Part shown: piece after piece, positions 1-10,179 of the stretch
Layout: each line of letters begins with the position of its first letter
Position numbering within the stretch: position 1 is the first letter of the stretch
Source of the DNA: Desulfobulbus alkaliphilus
GTDB lineage: Bacteria > Desulfobacterota > Desulfobulbia > Desulfobulbales > Desulfobulbaceae
Direction of reading: 5' to 3'
Length of the DNA stretch: 64,000 nucleotides
Assembly (NCBI RefSeq): GCF_016918545.1
Contig: NZ_JAFFQC010000007.1
Coordinates: 1-64,000 of the forward strand
Notes under the pieces: model-generated
Databases searched by the model: none
Seen by the model: only the letters and a program-made list of their open reading frames with translations
Told to the model about the DNA's origin: nothing
Made by a program: the position numbers and the translations under genes

Positions 1-16
1 CAAACTCTCCAGTTCT
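1..16 (-). rRNA. rrs: 5' end of 16S rRNA gene (partial)
   Basis: Read on the minus strand, the first bases end in AACTGGAGAGTTTG, the conserved start of bacterial 16S rRNA, which normally continues into the ATCCTGGCTCAG helix. Only about 16 nt of the gene lie in the window. The leader, boxA and promoters found upstream on the same strand support the call. The exact mature 5' end cannot be fixed here. Confidence 0.82.
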
Positions 17-110
17 ATTTCCCAGCCAATCACAATCAAAACATGATCGGACTTATCTACTTCTCTTCGAGTATCAACATACTCAATCGGCCCGCTCTAC
101 TACTGTTCAG

Positions 111-123
111 TTTTCAAAGATCA
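111..123 (-). promoter_or_regulatory. boxA-like antitermination element in rRNA leader
   Basis: The minus strand reads TGATCTTTGAAAA, close to the rrn boxA consensus (TGYTCTTTRAVA), about 95 nt upstream of the 16S start and downstream of both predicted rRNA promoters. The position fits Nus-factor antitermination of the rRNA operon. This is inferred from motif and location. Confidence 0.6.
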
Positions 124-168
124 AGACCGAGCCTTGGGGCATCTGCCCACGCCTCTCGGTGGAACGCT

Positions 169-197
169 AGCTTATCTCGAAAGCGATCACTTGTCAA
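169..197 (-). promoter_or_regulatory. rRNA operon promoter, proximal
   Basis: On the minus strand a perfect -35 TTGACA (192-197) is separated by 17 bp from a -10 TAAGCT (169-174), followed by a GC-rich discriminator. It lies about 150 bp upstream of the 16S rRNA start, as expected for the gene-proximal rrn promoter. Confidence 0.72.
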
Positions 198-274
198 TGC
201 TTTTTTCCGCCGCCCTTCCGCAAATCCAGCAGGACACGGACAGGCAAATCCTGTCCCCAAGGCAACGGAGCGGC

Positions 275-303
275 AAATTACCGGAACCGGAACGCCTTGT
301 CAA
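275..303 (-). promoter_or_regulatory. rRNA operon promoter, distal
   Basis: On the minus strand TTGACA (298-303), a 17-bp spacer and TAATTT (275-280) form a second sigma70 promoter about 105 bp upstream of the proximal one. Tandem promoters are the usual arrangement for rRNA operons. Confidence 0.62.
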
Positions 304-567
304 TGGGTTTTATATTTTTCCGTTTTATCAGAACCTGTCATTCAGGCCAAACCAAAAAATTCAGGTTAAAGATAAAAATCATTCATTAGCCTTCTGTTTT
401 TACATGTTATTTTTATCATCTAAAGTAACCAGAAAGAACGTTGCCCCCACGAGAAGGGTCTTTTATTGTATTGCAAACAATGAATTTTCGCACCACCAGC
501 AGTGTCTTTGCCTTCGGCAGCCAATGCACCCTCAAGAACAACAAAGACAATTCATCCCTGTGAGCAG
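304..567. other. Non-coding stretch upstream of rRNA promoters
   Basis: No convincing gene. The stretch is AT-rich around 340-430, which could include upstream activating sequence for the minus-strand rRNA promoters. Open frames here lack ribosome binding sites and cross the promoter region, so they are not called. Confidence 0.5.
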
Positions 568-677
568 TGTCCGGCCCCACGCCATCTTTATTCCCCGTAA
601 CCGTCCGATAAAGTCTACTTTAACCGAACGGTGACAGACAATAAAAATGACGCACGGACGAACGCTCACGGATCCAG
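568..677 (+). repeat. Dispersed MITE-like repeat, copy 1 (3' part)
   Basis: This carries the long-hairpin half and the right terminal inverted repeat of the 218-bp family described under the copy at 13385-13602. The left half is missing or unrecognisable, and the final bases are diverged (GGATCCAG). Confidence 0.8.
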
Positions 678-763
678 AATGAGGATACTGAATCAGGTCC
701 GTTGATAATCCTGTCGGAGCCCTTTTCGCATACAGGTGCGAAACCTGTTTTCTCGGTTTTTTT

Positions 764-798
764 AAAAAAAAAGGGTAGCTGGATTGCTCCAACTACCC
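764..798 (-). terminator. Rho-independent terminator after the tRNA pair
   Basis: The minus strand reads an 11-bp stem (GGGTAGTTGGA / TCCAGCTACCC, one G-U type mismatch) with a GCAA loop, followed by nine T residues. It sits 8 bp beyond the 3' end of tRNA-Asp and should end the tRNA transcript before the rRNA promoters. Confidence 0.9.
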
Positions 799-806
799 GT
801 ATACAC

Positions 807-883
807 TGGCGGGGCCGACGAGACTCGAACTCGCGACCTCCGGCGTGACAGGCCGGCATTCTAACCAACTGAACTACGACCCC
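807..883 (-). tRNA. tRNA-Asp (anticodon GTC)
   Basis: A 77-nt cloverleaf on the minus strand. The acceptor GGGGTCG pairs with CGGCCCC, the anticodon loop is CTGTCAC with anticodon GTC, the T arm contains GTTCGAGTC, and the CCA end is encoded. It lies 13 bp downstream of tRNA-Val and shares its terminator. Confidence 0.97.
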
Positions 884-896
884 AGTATATCTATTG

Positions 897-972
897 TGGT
901 GGGCGAAACAGGGCTTGAACCTGTGACCCTCGGCTTGTAAGGCCGATGCTCTCCCAGCTGAGCTATTCGCCC
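897..972 (-). tRNA. tRNA-Val (anticodon TAC)
   Basis: A 76-nt cloverleaf on the minus strand. The acceptor GGGCGAA pairs with TTCGCCC, the D arm is GCTCAGCTGGGAGAGC, the anticodon loop is CTTACAA with anticodon TAC, and CCA is encoded. It precedes tRNA-Asp in the same transcript. Confidence 0.97.
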
Positions 973-1103
973 CAAGGTGAAGGATGTATTTATCAGGATA
1001 GCTGTTGTCCGTCAAGAAAAAACAGTGCTCATTCCCGGGAATATATGTTTTCTTTACGAAGTTCCTTTTCTTTATGAAGTTCCAAGTGACCGGTTATGGA
1101 CCG

Positions 1104-3521
1104 TCACTGTGCTGTGGTATTGTGCGAAGAGACCGTGAAATCCTTGAATATTGATCCCGGTGGCACTTCCTTGAACAGGTCGTCTCCCTCTTTGACAATC
1201 AGGGCTCGCTGCAGCACCTCATCAACATCATCAACCAGTTCAATGGTCAGGCTGTTGCGGATTTTTTGGGGCACATCACGCAGGTTCCTCTCATTATCCC
1301 TTGGAATCAGCACACTGGTAATGTTTCCCCGTTTAGCCGCCAGTAATTTCTCAGTTAGACCGCCAATGGGTAACACCCTGCCCCGCAGGGTAATCTCCCC
1401 GGTCATGGCCAGTTTTCGATCCACCGGCATTTTGAGAATCGCTGATACGATGGCTGTTGCAATGGTGATGCCTGCGGAGGGACCATCCTTTGGAATGGCA
1501 CCTTCCGGAACATGAACGTGAATATCAATTTTCTGATAAAAATCGGTGTCCAAACCAAGCCGCATCGCCCGGGAGCGGACATAGGACAAGGCGGCCCGGG
1601 CCGACTCCTGCATGACATCACCAAGCTTACCGGTGATCGTCAATTTACCGGTGCCGGGCATGATGGTGGCCTCGATCTGCAGCAGTTCACCACCGACCTC
1701 TGTCCAAGCCATACCGGTGGCCAGGCCGATTTCGCTATGCTCCTCGGCTGAACCAAAACGGTATTTTGCCACGCCCAGGTAGCGCTCCACTGCCTGAGGA
1801 GAAATACGAAATTTTTTCCTGGGCTCCTTGTTCTTCAACCGCTCTCGAGCCACCTTGCGGCAGATGCCGGCCAAGGCACGTTCCAGCCCGCGCACACCTG
1901 CCTCCCGAGTGTACTTTCGAATGATTTCCAGGATAGCTTTGTCGTTGATGGTGATCTCATCGGGCTTGAACCCGTTGGCTTCCAACTGTTTAGGGAGGAG
2001 AAAACCCGTGGCGATGTGTTGTTTTTCTTCTTCGGTGTACCCGTTGAGATGAATGATCTCCATTCTGTCCTGTAATGGCAAGGGAATGCCATGCAGGGTA
2101 TTGGCCGTGGTGATAAAAAAAACCTCGGACAGGTCATAGTCAGCATCAAGGTAATGATCGTTGAAGGCGTAGTTCTGCTCCGGATCCAGCACCTCGAGGA
2201 GGGCAGCCGAGGGGTCACCACGAAAATCAACACTCATCTTGTCGACTTCGTCCAGGCAAAAAACCGGATTGATCACCCCGGCCTTCTGCATGGATAGGAT
2301 GATTTTACCAGGCATGGCTCCGATATAGGTTCGTCTATGACCGCGAATCTCTGCCTCATCACGGACACCACCCAAGGACTGACGAATGAATTTCCGTCCC
2401 ATGGCCCTGGAGATGGACTTGCAGACCGAAGTTTTCCCTACCCCGGGAGGTCCGACCAGGCAGAGGATGGGACCACGGATTTTTTTAACCTGAGCCTGGA
2501 CTGCCAGGTACTCAAGGATGCGCTCCTTCGGTTTTTCCAGGCCATAATGATCCTCGTCGAGGACTTTTTCTGCTCGCTCGATATCGATCTTTGATCGTGT
2601 TTTCTTTTTCCAGGGAAGGCTGAGAATGGTGTCAATATAATTGCGGACCACCGTGGTTTCCGCGGACATGGGAGGCATTTGTCGGAGTTTCCTGAACTCC
2701 TTGAACATTTTCTCTTTCACTGCTTTGGGAAGATTTTTTTTCTCGATCGCCTGCTGCAGTTCACTCAGTTCATCGCCGCCCTCGCCGGAGCCCATTTCCT
2801 CCTGGATGACCCGCATCTTCTCGGAGAGGTAATAATTCCGTTGGGTAGCCCCCATTTTCTTTTTCACCTTGGCATGGATATCCTTTTCCATTTCAGAAAG
2901 TTCCATTTCCCGGTGAAGGATTTCAAGCACTCTGGCAATACGCTGCGGCAGAGAAACCATTTCCAGAATCGATTGCTTCTCTTCTGTTTTCAAAGCAATA
3001 TGCGAGGTCATGAGGTCGACCATGCGCGACGGATCTTCCAGGGAGGTAATCGATTTCAGCACCTCGCGCGGAAGCTTTTTATTGCTCTGGCTGTATTGAT
3101 CAAACATTTTGCGGAGTTCGCGGATATAGGCAGGCACCTCCACCCGTTCGAGGTCGACATCCGGGGCTTCAACCAACCTGACCGAGTAATATGATTCCTC
3201 ACCACTCCTGCCTTCAAAGGAGCCGACAATGATGGCCCGTCGCTTGCCCTCCACTAGAGCTTTGATGGTCCCGTCCGGCAGGCGTAACAGCTGCATAACC
3301 GAGGCCAGGGTGCCAAGAGAATAGAGGTCCTCCTGGCTGGGGTCATCAACTCTGGCATCCTTCTGAGTGACAAGAAAAACCAGAGAACGGTTTTCCATGG
3401 CTGCTTCCAGAGCTTTGATCGATTTTTCCCGCCCAACAACCAGAGGCGCCACCATTCCAGGGAAAAGAACGATATCCCGCAGTGGCATCAAGGGATAGAT
3501 TTCCGTATTCAACTCACTCAT
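1104..3521 (-). CDS. lon: ATP-dependent endopeptidase La (Lon)
   Basis: Cytosolic AAA+ serine protease that degrades misfolded and regulatory proteins. The 805-residue length is typical. The order is an N-terminal substrate-binding LON domain opening with the family-like [14 protein letters not shown], a coiled-coil middle, an AAA+ module with Walker [10 protein letters not shown] and Walker B LDEVDKM, and a C-terminal protease domain. Catalytic Ser682 lies in [11 protein letters not shown], with the partner Lys in the [10 protein letters not shown] segment. It is the last gene of tig-clpP-clpX-lon, 8 bp after the clpX stop, so it is very likely cotranscribed. No clear terminator is seen between it and the tRNA genes. 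Confidence 0.98.
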   Translation of the reverse strand: MSELNTEIYPLMPLRDIVLFPGMVAPLVVGREKSIKALEAAMENRSLVFLVTQKDARVDDPSQEDLYSLGTLASVMQLLRLPDGTIKALVEGKRRAIIVGSFEGRSGEESYYSVRLVEAPDVDLERVEVPAYIRELRKMFDQYSQSNKKLPREVLKSITSLEDPSRMVDLMTSHIALKTEEKQSILEMVSLPQRIARVLEILHREMELSEMEKDIHAKVKKKMGATQRNYYLSEKMRVIQEEMGSGEGGDELSELQQAIEKKNLPKAVKEKMFKEFRKLRQMPPMSAETTVVRNYIDTILSLPWKKKTRSKIDIERAEKVLDEDHYGLEKPKERILEYLAVQAQVKKIRGPILCLVGPPGVGKTSVCKSISRAMGRKFIRQSLGGVRDEAEIRGHRRTYIGAMPGKIILSMQKAGVINPVFCLDEVDKMSVDFRGDPSAALLEVLDPEQNYAFNDHYLDADYDLSEVFFITTANTLHGIPLPLQDRMEIIHLNGYTEEEKQHIATGFLLPKQLEANGFKPDEITINDKAILEIIRKYTREAGVRGLERALAGICRKVARERLKNKEPRKKFRISPQAVERYLGVAKYRFGSAEEHSEIGLATGMAWTEVGGELLQIEATIMPGTGKLTITGKLGDVMQESARAALSYVRSRAMRLGLDTDFYQKIDIHVHVPEGAIPKDGPSAGITIATAIVSAILKMPVDRKLAMTGEITLRGRVLPIGGLTEKLLAAKRGNITSVLIPRDNERNLRDVPQKIRNSLTIELVDDVDEVLQRALIVKEGDDLFKEVPPGSIFKDFTVSSHNTTAQ

Positions 3522-3529
3522 ACATTCTT

Positions 3530-4801
3530 TCAGGCGCTTTTTTTGGATTCAGCATTATCATACAGAATGACAGGATATTCTCCATGGGTAATGACCTGTT
3601 CGTTGATCACGCATTCAGTGGCATGCTCATCAGAAGGTATTTCGTACATGACATCCAGCATGCACTCTTCCAGGACCGAACGGAGACCGCGGGCTCCTGA
3701 TTTGCGGGCCATGGCCTTCTGGGCAATGGCTTTATACGCGCCTTCGGTAAACCGCAGGGTGATCCCTTCGTATTCAAACAGCTTCTGATACTGCTTACTC
3801 AAGGCATTTTTCGGTTCTTTGAGGATACGAATCAGATCTTCTTCCACCAACTCTTCCATGGTGGCAATCACCGGTAAACGGCCAACCAGTTCCGGGATAA
3901 GGCCGAATTTCAGCAGATCCTCAGGCTGAATGTTGGCAAGAATTTCACCGATGGTTCGTTTGGTCTGACTGACCACTTTGGCGCCAAATCCCATAGCCTG
4001 GGTCCCGGTTCGCCTTTTGATCACCCCGTCCAGACCGACAAAGGCGCCACCGACAATAAAAAGAATATTGGTGGTGTCAATGCGCACCAATTCCTGCTGC
4101 GGATGCTTCCGCCCTCCTTTGGGAGGAACTGAAGCTGTTGTACCCTCGATGATTTTCAGCAATGCCTGCTGCACCCCTTCCCCGGAAACATCCCGAGTCA
4201 GGGAAGCGGAATCGGACTTGCGGGCTATTTTGTCGATTTCATCAATGTAAATAATACCGCGCTCAGCCTGCTCGATATCATAGTCCGCGGCCTGAAGCAG
4301 ACTGACAAGGATATTTTCAACATCCTCACCGACATATCCGGCCTCGGTCAGTGTCGTGGCATCGGCGATGGTGAACGGCACCTTGAGCAGCCTCGCCAAA
4401 GTCTGGGCCACAAGAGTTTTGCCGCTACCTGTCGGGCCAATGAGGATAATATTTGATTTCTGCAGTTCAACATCATCAATGGTGCTGGTTCTGGGAGCGT
4501 TGATGCGTTTGTAATGATTATGCACAGCCACTGAAAGAATCCGTTTGGCATGATCCTGCCCGATCACGTACTCGTCAAGATATGCTTTTATTTCCTTTGG
4601 CTTGAGAACCTGACTGGTGGTCTCTGCTCCGATGCCATCATCCTGTGAAGAATCCAGAACGATTTCATTGCACAACTCGATACACTCGTCGCAAATGTAC
4701 ACGTTGGGCCCGGCAATCAGCTTACCGACCTCCTCCTGATTCTTACCGCAGAAGGAACACGAGCAGGTCATGGAGCGCTCATCATGAAAATCATTATTCA
4801 C
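3530..4801 (-). CDS. clpX: ClpX unfoldase, ATPase subunit of ClpXP
   Basis: AAA+ hexamer that recognises tagged substrates, unfolds them and feeds them into ClpP. The 423-residue protein has the N-terminal C4 zinc domain (CSFC and CDECIELC near residues 13-43), Walker [13 protein letters not shown], Walker [11 protein letters not shown], the pore-loop GYVGED and the IGF-type ClpP contact region in the large domain. It starts 1 bp downstream of the clpP stop and runs into lon, the classic clpP-clpX-lon arrangement. Confidence 0.98.
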   Translation of the reverse strand: MNNDFHDERSMTCSCSFCGKNQEEVGKLIAGPNVYICDECIELCNEIVLDSSQDDGIGAETTSQVLKPKEIKAYLDEYVIGQDHAKRILSVAVHNHYKRINAPRTSTIDDVELQKSNIILIGPTGSGKTLVAQTLARLLKVPFTIADATTLTEAGYVGEDVENILVSLLQAADYDIEQAERGIIYIDEIDKIARKSDSASLTRDVSGEGVQQALLKIIEGTTASVPPKGGRKHPQQELVRIDTTNILFIVGGAFVGLDGVIKRRTGTQAMGFGAKVVSQTKRTIGEILANIQPEDLLKFGLIPELVGRLPVIATMEELVEEDLIRILKEPKNALSKQYQKLFEYEGITLRFTEGAYKAIAQKAMARKSGARGLRSVLEECMLDVMYEIPSDEHATECVINEQVITHGEYPVILYDNAESKKSA

Positions 4802-4802
4802 C

Positions 4803-5405
4803 TTACTTCTCCTCGCCCAGTTCCTCTCGGCTGGTCAAGACTTTATCTATTATGCCATACTGGCTGGCCTCAGCAGCAGTCATGAATTTATCACGATCGG
4901 TGTCGGCCTGTATTTTTTTCAGTGATCTGCCGGTATGTTTTGCAAGGATGGTATTGAGATCATGCCGCATCCGGAGAATTTCCTTGGTGTGAATTTCAAT
5001 ATCTGTTGCCTGGCCCTGGTATCCCCCCATGGGTTGATGAATCATGATCCTTGAATTGGGCAGGGCAAAACGTTTACCCGCCGCCCCACTGGCAAGCAGA
5101 AAGGCCCCCATGGAAGCGGCCTGCCCCATGCACAGTGTGGCCACATCGCAACGGATGTACTGCATGGTATCATAGATGGCCATTCCGGCGGTAACGGAAC
5201 CACCCGGAGAGTTGATGTAAAACGTGATATCCTTGTCCGGGTCATCTGCTTCAAGAAACAGCAACTGGGCGATAACGACGCTAGCCACATCGTCATTGAC
5301 CTGGCTGCCCAGGAATATAATTCGCTCTTTGAGCAACCGGGAATAAATATCAAAGGCCCGTTCGCCGCGTGGGCTCTGTTCAACTACCATGGGAACTAAA
5401 TTCAT
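4803..5405 (-). CDS. clpP: ClpP protease subunit
   Basis: Serine peptidase that forms the two-ring degradation chamber of ClpXP. I choose the start at 5405 ([10 protein letters not shown]), giving 200 aa. It has a GGAGAG ribosome binding site and matches the family N-terminus; the longer frame to 5459 would add 18 atypical residues. The catalytic serine lies in [14 protein letters not shown] and the histidine in [10 protein letters not shown], with an Asp in the C-terminal helix region. It lies 82 bp after tig and 1 bp before clpX. An N-terminal stretch of a few residues would be removed by self-processing, as known for the family. Confidence 0.97.
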   Translation of the reverse strand: MNLVPMVVEQSPRGERAFDIYSRLLKERIIFLGSQVNDDVASVVIAQLLFLEADDPDKDITFYINSPGGSVTAGMAIYDTMQYIRCDVATLCMGQAASMGAFLLASGAAGKRFALPNSRIMIHQPMGGYQGQATDIEIHTKEILRMRHDLNTILAKHTGRSLKKIQADTDRDKFMTAAEASQYGIIDKVLTSREELGEEK

Positions 5406-5486
5406 CTGTCTCTCTCCGAAATAAACTTTTCCGCGACGACCCGGCCACCAAACCGCCATGGAGGGTGCTACTGCCCTCGACGCTTG

Positions 5487-6815
5487 TCAAGCTTCAGTTT
5501 TCTCGACTGTCGATTCCTTGGAATCTGTATCCACCTGAATAATGTTGGCCTGCTGACGCAAAAAGTCGAGAATTTTTTCATTATGCAGTTCATTCATGAA
5601 GGGGAGAATCTCTTCACGGCGCTTGAAGTACTTTTTTACCTCATCCAAGCTCATATTGTACTGGTTGGCAATACGCTGATACCCTCGCTGGATATCCTCA
5701 TCGGCAATTTTGATTTCCTCTACTTCGGCGATTTTTTTCAGCAGAAAGTCCCCTTTGACGCGCTTAACGGCCACTTCCCTGTTTTTTTCCACCAGATCCT
5801 TCAAATCGATTCCCGCTGATTCAAAAGACAGGCCATTTCTCTTGAGATTCTCTTCCGCCTGCTTGAGCATTTCCTGAATTTCAAAATTGACCAGCCTTTG
5901 CGGCACCTCAAAGGGATTGAGTTCGATGAGTTTTTCCATGATCTTGTCATGCACATCCCCCAGTTGAGCTTCTTCTTTCCCTTTCTGCAGATGGGTGCGA
6001 ATGTCTTTTTTCAAATCCTCCAGGCTGGTGAAATCAGGGTTGATATCCTTGGCCAGTTCATCGTCTATCTCAGCCATGATCCGCATCTTGACGTCCTTGA
6101 TGTCGACCTTGAACTCCACCTTTTTTCCAGCGAGAACGGGGTTGGGGTAATCACCGGGAAAATCGATTTCGTAGAGAGTCTTGTCCCCTTTTTTCAGGCC
6201 GAGCAGCTTTTCTTCGAATTCTTTGCCAAGGCGATGCATGCCGATATCGACGTTGTAATTCTCGCTGCGGACTTCCTTCATGGCCTTGCCTTCATGAAAC
6301 CCCTGAAAATCGACGGTGACCATGTCATCCATAGCGATAGCATGATCTTCATCCACGCTCTTCAGGGCAGCCTGATGGCGCTGCAGCATTCGTATCTCCT
6401 TATCGACCTCTTCGTCGGTTACCTTGGCAACCGGCCTTTCGACGTCGAGTCCCTTGTACTCCTTCAACTCAATGTCCGGTTTGACATCAATCATGGCCAC
6501 ATAGACAAAAGTGCCGTCCTCGGTGAAAGAGTGTTCGGTGATCTCAGGATGCACCACCGGCTCGATACCCTCTTTTTCAACGGCATCGAAATACGTGTCC
6601 TGCACCAGTTTTTCACCGACTTCAGCTTCCACCTGACTCTTGAAATTTTTTTCCAGAACGGTCTGGGGAATTTTGCCCCGGCGAAAGCCCTTAAGTTTGA
6701 CCTCCTTATTGATCTTGCGGTAGGCCTTGTCAAGAGCCGGCTTAACGGTTTCCCTGGGAAGCGTGATGGTCAGTTTTCTTGTCAGGTCAGAGAGATTTTC
6801 GACGACGATTTCCAT
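5487..6815 (-). CDS. tig: Trigger factor, ribosome-associated chaperone
   Basis: Chaperone and peptidyl-prolyl isomerase that binds the ribosome near the exit tunnel and meets nascent chains. The 442-aa length is standard. The N-terminal ribosome-binding signature is seen in GFRRGKIPQTVLEKNF (about residues 43-58). The FKBP-like domain (about 150-245) contains VDFQGF, and the C-terminal helical chaperone domain follows. A GAGGAA ribosome binding site precedes ATG at 6815. It is the first gene of the tig-clpP-clpX-lon operon, coupling folding and degradation. tRNA-Leu lies about 190 bp upstream on the same strand. Confidence 0.97.
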   Translation of the reverse strand: MEIVVENLSDLTRKLTITLPRETVKPALDKAYRKINKEVKLKGFRRGKIPQTVLEKNFKSQVEAEVGEKLVQDTYFDAVEKEGIEPVVHPEITEHSFTEDGTFVYVAMIDVKPDIELKEYKGLDVERPVAKVTDEEVDKEIRMLQRHQAALKSVDEDHAIAMDDMVTVDFQGFHEGKAMKEVRSENYNVDIGMHRLGKEFEEKLLGLKKGDKTLYEIDFPGDYPNPVLAGKKVEFKVDIKDVKMRIMAEIDDELAKDINPDFTSLEDLKKDIRTHLQKGKEEAQLGDVHDKIMEKLIELNPFEVPQRLVNFEIQEMLKQAEENLKRNGLSFESAGIDLKDLVEKNREVAVKRVKGDFLLKKIAEVEEIKIADEDIQRGYQRIANQYNMSLDEVKKYFKRREEILPFMNELHNEKILDFLRQQANIIQVDTDSKESTVEKTEA

Positions 6816-7005
6816 GGACAGCGATTCCTCTAGTTCGGTTTTCTGCGGCTGTGACTCCGGCAGCTTTGTTTTTCAACCTGCTTGCCACCATACATCTCTA
6901 CAGGACTGCAGGCTGGGGATGATTTCCTTGACGGTTTTGATGGGTGTACAGTTTTATCCAGGTGCACGTAAACTGTGGTCCTGCCAGACCGGTGGAACCG
7001 GCTAC

Positions 7006-7092
7006 TGGTGCGAGAGGGGGGAGTCGAACCCCCATGAGCCGGGCCCGCTGGATCCTAAGTCCAGTGCGTCTACCAATTTCGCCACTCTCGCA
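7006..7092 (-). tRNA. tRNA-Leu (anticodon TAG)
   Basis: An 87-nt class II tRNA on the minus strand. The acceptor TGCGAGA pairs with TCTCGCA, the anticodon loop is ACTTAGGAT with anticodon TAG, it has a long variable arm (GCGGGCCCGGCTCATG region) and an encoded CCA. It lies upstream of tig in the same direction. Confidence 0.97.
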
Positions 7093-7195
7093 TCAACCTT
7101 CAAGTAATAACCAGAATAATCTGCTCCGTCAAGTAATCCATAAAGAGAAAAAGTTGTATTATCAACAAATTTAAGCCATTACCTGGACACACCCT

Positions 7196-8383
7196 TCATG
7201 ATGCAGAACCGACTGTTTCGCCCGAATGCTCACCGGTCCGGATCATGACTGCGGCAATTAATGACAAAACCAAGACCGCAACAGCGGTGATCCGGAATGC
7301 CTGGGGCATACCCCACGAATCCATGCTGACCCCCGCGAGAATGGCTCCGGTGAAGACTCCGGCGCTCATGGCCAGGTTAAAGACCCCCATCATGGTACCA
7401 TGACCGAAATGGGTTCGCCCCTCCTCGGCAGCATACGCTCCCAGCACCGGCCAGAGTATCGCTTCGCCGAAACCGAGAAAAAGGTACAGTCCCATAATCG
7501 CCATGAAAGTCGAAGCCATGGGGATAGAGAAAATTGCGATGCTCATACAGATGCAGCCAAGAAGTAACAACACCACCTTGTCATGCTTGTCCGCCAGTCG
7601 ACCAAAAGGTATTTGCAGCACGGCATTCATCATGGTTCGACCGGCGATGACCAGGCCGACCTGGAGTCCGCTGCTGTCGGGCCACGGCGCCATCATCACC
7701 GGCAGAAAAGCCATGGTCGGCACCATCATCAGTACGGTGGAAAACCGGGCGAGAAGAATACCCATAGTCCGCCGACGCGCCATCATCCGCCGCATACTGA
7801 CCTGCAACCCGACCGCCATGTGCCCGTCTCCGGGGCAGCTGGCAGGCATATTGACCACCACCAGAACACAAGCGATGAAACAAAGGGTCGCCATCATATA
7901 AAAGACCGAAGCCAGGCCCCATAGATCAGCAAAGATCCCTCCAAGCACGGGTCCGAAGCCGATACCGCAGAAGATGGCAATGTTGATGACGCTCATGTAG
8001 CGTCCTTCCTGACCTACAGGGGACAAAGCACTCGCATACGCCATAGCCACAGGGATGATCATGGCGGAGCCGATACCCTGAAAAAGACGAATCAAAATGA
8101 GATGGAAGACACTGGTGGCATACGGAATGAGCAATCCGACCAGACCGTAAATAAAAAATCCAACTACCAGGAATCCTTTGCGCCCCCATCGATCAGACAG
8201 CGATCCGACCCCCGGCTGGACCAGACCACGACTCACCGAAAAGGCCGCGGTAATCAACCCCAGAGTGAATCCGGTTGCCCCAAGATTGACGGCCAGCAGC
8301 GGCAGCACCGGAATAACGATCCCCACCCCGAGAAGAGCAATAAAAACCGATAAAACAACGGTGATAAGGATGCGGTTCATCAT
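7196..8383 (-). CDS. Major facilitator superfamily transporter
   Basis: A secondary transporter of about 395 aa with roughly 12 hydrophobic segments and the MFS motif A between helices 2 and 3 (GSLSDRWGRK). A second, weaker copy in the other half (GRLADKHDK) shows the internal duplication. It resembles drug/H+ antiporters (DHA1 type), but the substrate cannot be read from sequence. I choose ATG at 8383 (MMNRILITVV), since the longer frame starts with GTG at 8446 and adds a polar leader without a ribosome binding site. It is divergent from ppnN and monocistronic as far as seen. Confidence 0.85.
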   Translation of the reverse strand: MMNRILITVVLSVFIALLGVGIVIPVLPLLAVNLGATGFTLGLITAAFSVSRGLVQPGVGSLSDRWGRKGFLVVGFFIYGLVGLLIPYATSVFHLILIRLFQGIGSAMIIPVAMAYASALSPVGQEGRYMSVINIAIFCGIGFGPVLGGIFADLWGLASVFYMMATLCFIACVLVVVNMPASCPGDGHMAVGLQVSMRRMMARRRTMGILLARFSTVLMMVPTMAFLPVMMAPWPDSSGLQVGLVIAGRTMMNAVLQIPFGRLADKHDKVVLLLLGCICMSIAIFSIPMASTFMAIMGLYLFLGFGEAILWPVLGAYAAEEGRTHFGHGTMMGVFNLAMSAGVFTGAILAGVSMDSWGMPQAFRITAVAVLVLSLIAAVMIRTGEHSGETVGSAS

Positions 8384-8599
8384 GAGATCAAACGGGTCGG
8401 TGCAGGTATGAACAGTACTGCCGGAAGATTGAAAAGAGAAAAACACACCAACTAAACCGGTGCGTATGGACAGAATGCTCGTAACGAGGAAATTCTCCTG
8501 CCCGATGTGTGTCCTTTTACCACTTGGGGCAGGGAAAACAAACCGCTCTTTACATCATGTTGCCTTAATGTTTAATGCGCTCGAGAAGATGACTGTCCC

Positions 8600-8628
8600 T
8601 TGATCAACCGGGGAAAAGACCGTATATT
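8600..8628 (+). promoter_or_regulatory. Sigma70 promoter for ppnN
   Basis: TTGATC (8600-8605), a 17-bp spacer and TATATT (8623-8628) lie 54 bp before the ppnN start and face it. The match to consensus is 5/6 and 5/6. Confidence 0.62.
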
Positions 8629-8682
8629 CGGCGACTGGTCTGTGCAACACATTTCTCCTCAATATGCAAAGGATACAAGAAC

Positions 8683-10074
8683 ATGCAGCACAATGTACTC
8701 GATGCTCGTATCAGCCCCTACGGCAGCCTAGACGTCCTTTCCCGGCTGGAAGTAGGCAAGCTTCTCAGCGCCAGTCAGGGGAATCTGTACCCTCTATTCC
8801 GCAGTTGTTCACTGGCTGTCCTCAACTACGGCGATTACCTTGATGACGGCAGAGAGTTGCTGGAACGCTACAAAACTTTCGACATCCGGGTGATCCAGGA
8901 AGAACGCGGCATCAAACTCGATCTGCGCAATGCGCCGGCCAGCGTCTTTGTGGACGGCCAGATGATCAGAGGCATCAACGAACACCTTTTTTCCGTTCTT
9001 CGTGATGTAGTCTATACCGACGATGCCATTAACAACAATCCGCGATTTGATTTGAATACCTCCGATGGCATCACTAATGCTGTCTTTCATATCCTGCGCA
9101 ATGCCGGCATCATGCGGCCTCTGACCAACCCTCGCATGGTGGTCTGCTGGGGAGGGCATTCCATTCCCCCCGACGAATACGATTACAGCAAGGATGTCGG
9201 GCATCAACTGGGCCTGCGCAACCTGGATATCTGCACCGGTTGCGGCCCGGGTGCCATGAAAGGCCCAATGAAGGGAGCAGCCATCGGCCATGCCAAGCAG
9301 CGTATCAAGGGCCAGTATCTCGGCATCAGCGAACCAGGCATCATTGCCTCCGAATCACCCAACCCCATTGTCAATGATCTGGTTATCATGCCGGATATTG
9401 AAAAGCGACTGGAGGCTTTTGTCCGCACCGGCCATGCCATCGTAGTGTTTCCCGGAGGTGTCGGCACGGCAGAAGAGATCCTCTATATTCTCGGCATCCT
9501 CATGGACCCTGAAAATTCACGGATCCCCTTCCCCCTCATTTTCACCGGCCCGGCGAGCGCCGCCGGATATTTTGAGATGATTGATCAATTCATTACCGAC
9601 ACACTGGGCCTTGTGGCCCGGCAGTTTTACCGGGTTGTCATAGACGATGCAGAGACAGTGGGGCGTCTGGTCCAGGAAGGAGTCGAAGAGGTGCGCTTGT
9701 TCCGAAAAAAAACGGATGATGCCTATTATTTCAACTGGCAGCTGAAAATCCATTCGCTCTTCCAGCAACCTTTTATTCCGACCCATGAGAGTATGCGCAG
9801 TCTAGATCTGCACAAAGGCAATGCTCCCCATTTACTGGCAGCCCATCTCCGCCGAGCCTTTTCCGGCATTGTTGCCGGTAACGTCAAAGAGTCGGGTATC
9901 CTCGCCATAGAGGAAAAAGGACTCTTCGAGCTTCACGGCGACGTCAGCGTCCTCAAGCCGCTGGACACCCTGCTCACCGCCTTCGTGGAACAGCAACGGA
10001 TGAAACTGCCGACCGCAACGACCTATACCCCGTGTTACAAGCTTCTCAGCCAGGAGAACACCCAGAATTCATGA
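8683..10074 (+). CDS. ppnN: Pyrimidine/purine nucleotide 5'-monophosphate nucleosidase PpnN (YgdH, LOG family)
   Basis: Cleaves nucleoside monophosphates to free base and ribose 5-phosphate. In E. coli PpnN is stimulated by (p)ppGpp and tunes persistence. The 463-aa product matches the three-part PpnN layout: an N-terminal YgdH-type domain (ISPYGSLDVLSRLEVGKL), a central Rossmann-like LOG domain with CTGCGPGAMKGPMKGAA and PGGVGTAEEI (the catalytic PGGxGTxxE motif), and a C-terminal domain ending in the conserved RRAFSGIVAGNVKE segment and PCYKLL tail. An AAGGA ribosome binding site and a good promoter lie upstream. It is considerably longer than cytokinin-type LOG proteins, which supports PpnN. 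Confidence 0.93.
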   Translation: MQHNVLDARISPYGSLDVLSRLEVGKLLSASQGNLYPLFRSCSLAVLNYGDYLDDGRELLERYKTFDIRVIQEERGIKLDLRNAPASVFVDGQMIRGINEHLFSVLRDVVYTDDAINNNPRFDLNTSDGITNAVFHILRNAGIMRPLTNPRMVVCWGGHSIPPDEYDYSKDVGHQLGLRNLDICTGCGPGAMKGPMKGAAIGHAKQRIKGQYLGISEPGIIASESPNPIVNDLVIMPDIEKRLEAFVRTGHAIVVFPGGVGTAEEILYILGILMDPENSRIPFPLIFTGPASAAGYFEMIDQFITDTLGLVARQFYRVVIDDAETVGRLVQEGVEEVRLFRKKTDDAYYFNWQLKIHSLFQQPFIPTHESMRSLDLHKGNAPHLLAAHLRRAFSGIVAGNVKESGILAIEEKGLFELHGDVSVLKPLDTLLTAFVEQQRMKLPTATTYTPCYKLLSQENTQNS

Positions 10075-10179
10075 CCCCCCTTTTCGATCCAACAACCGCA
10101 GGGAGATGGTCATTACAGCCATATGGCTCCTGTCGGGACATAAGGCCCCCCACCTTTTTCTTCCGCTCATGAGCCGGTC

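Noticed and set aside
43-634. Overlapping plus-strand open frames of 108 and 166 codons at the left edge
   Set aside because: They run over the minus-strand rRNA promoters and leader, lack ribosome binding sites and have no protein-like pattern.
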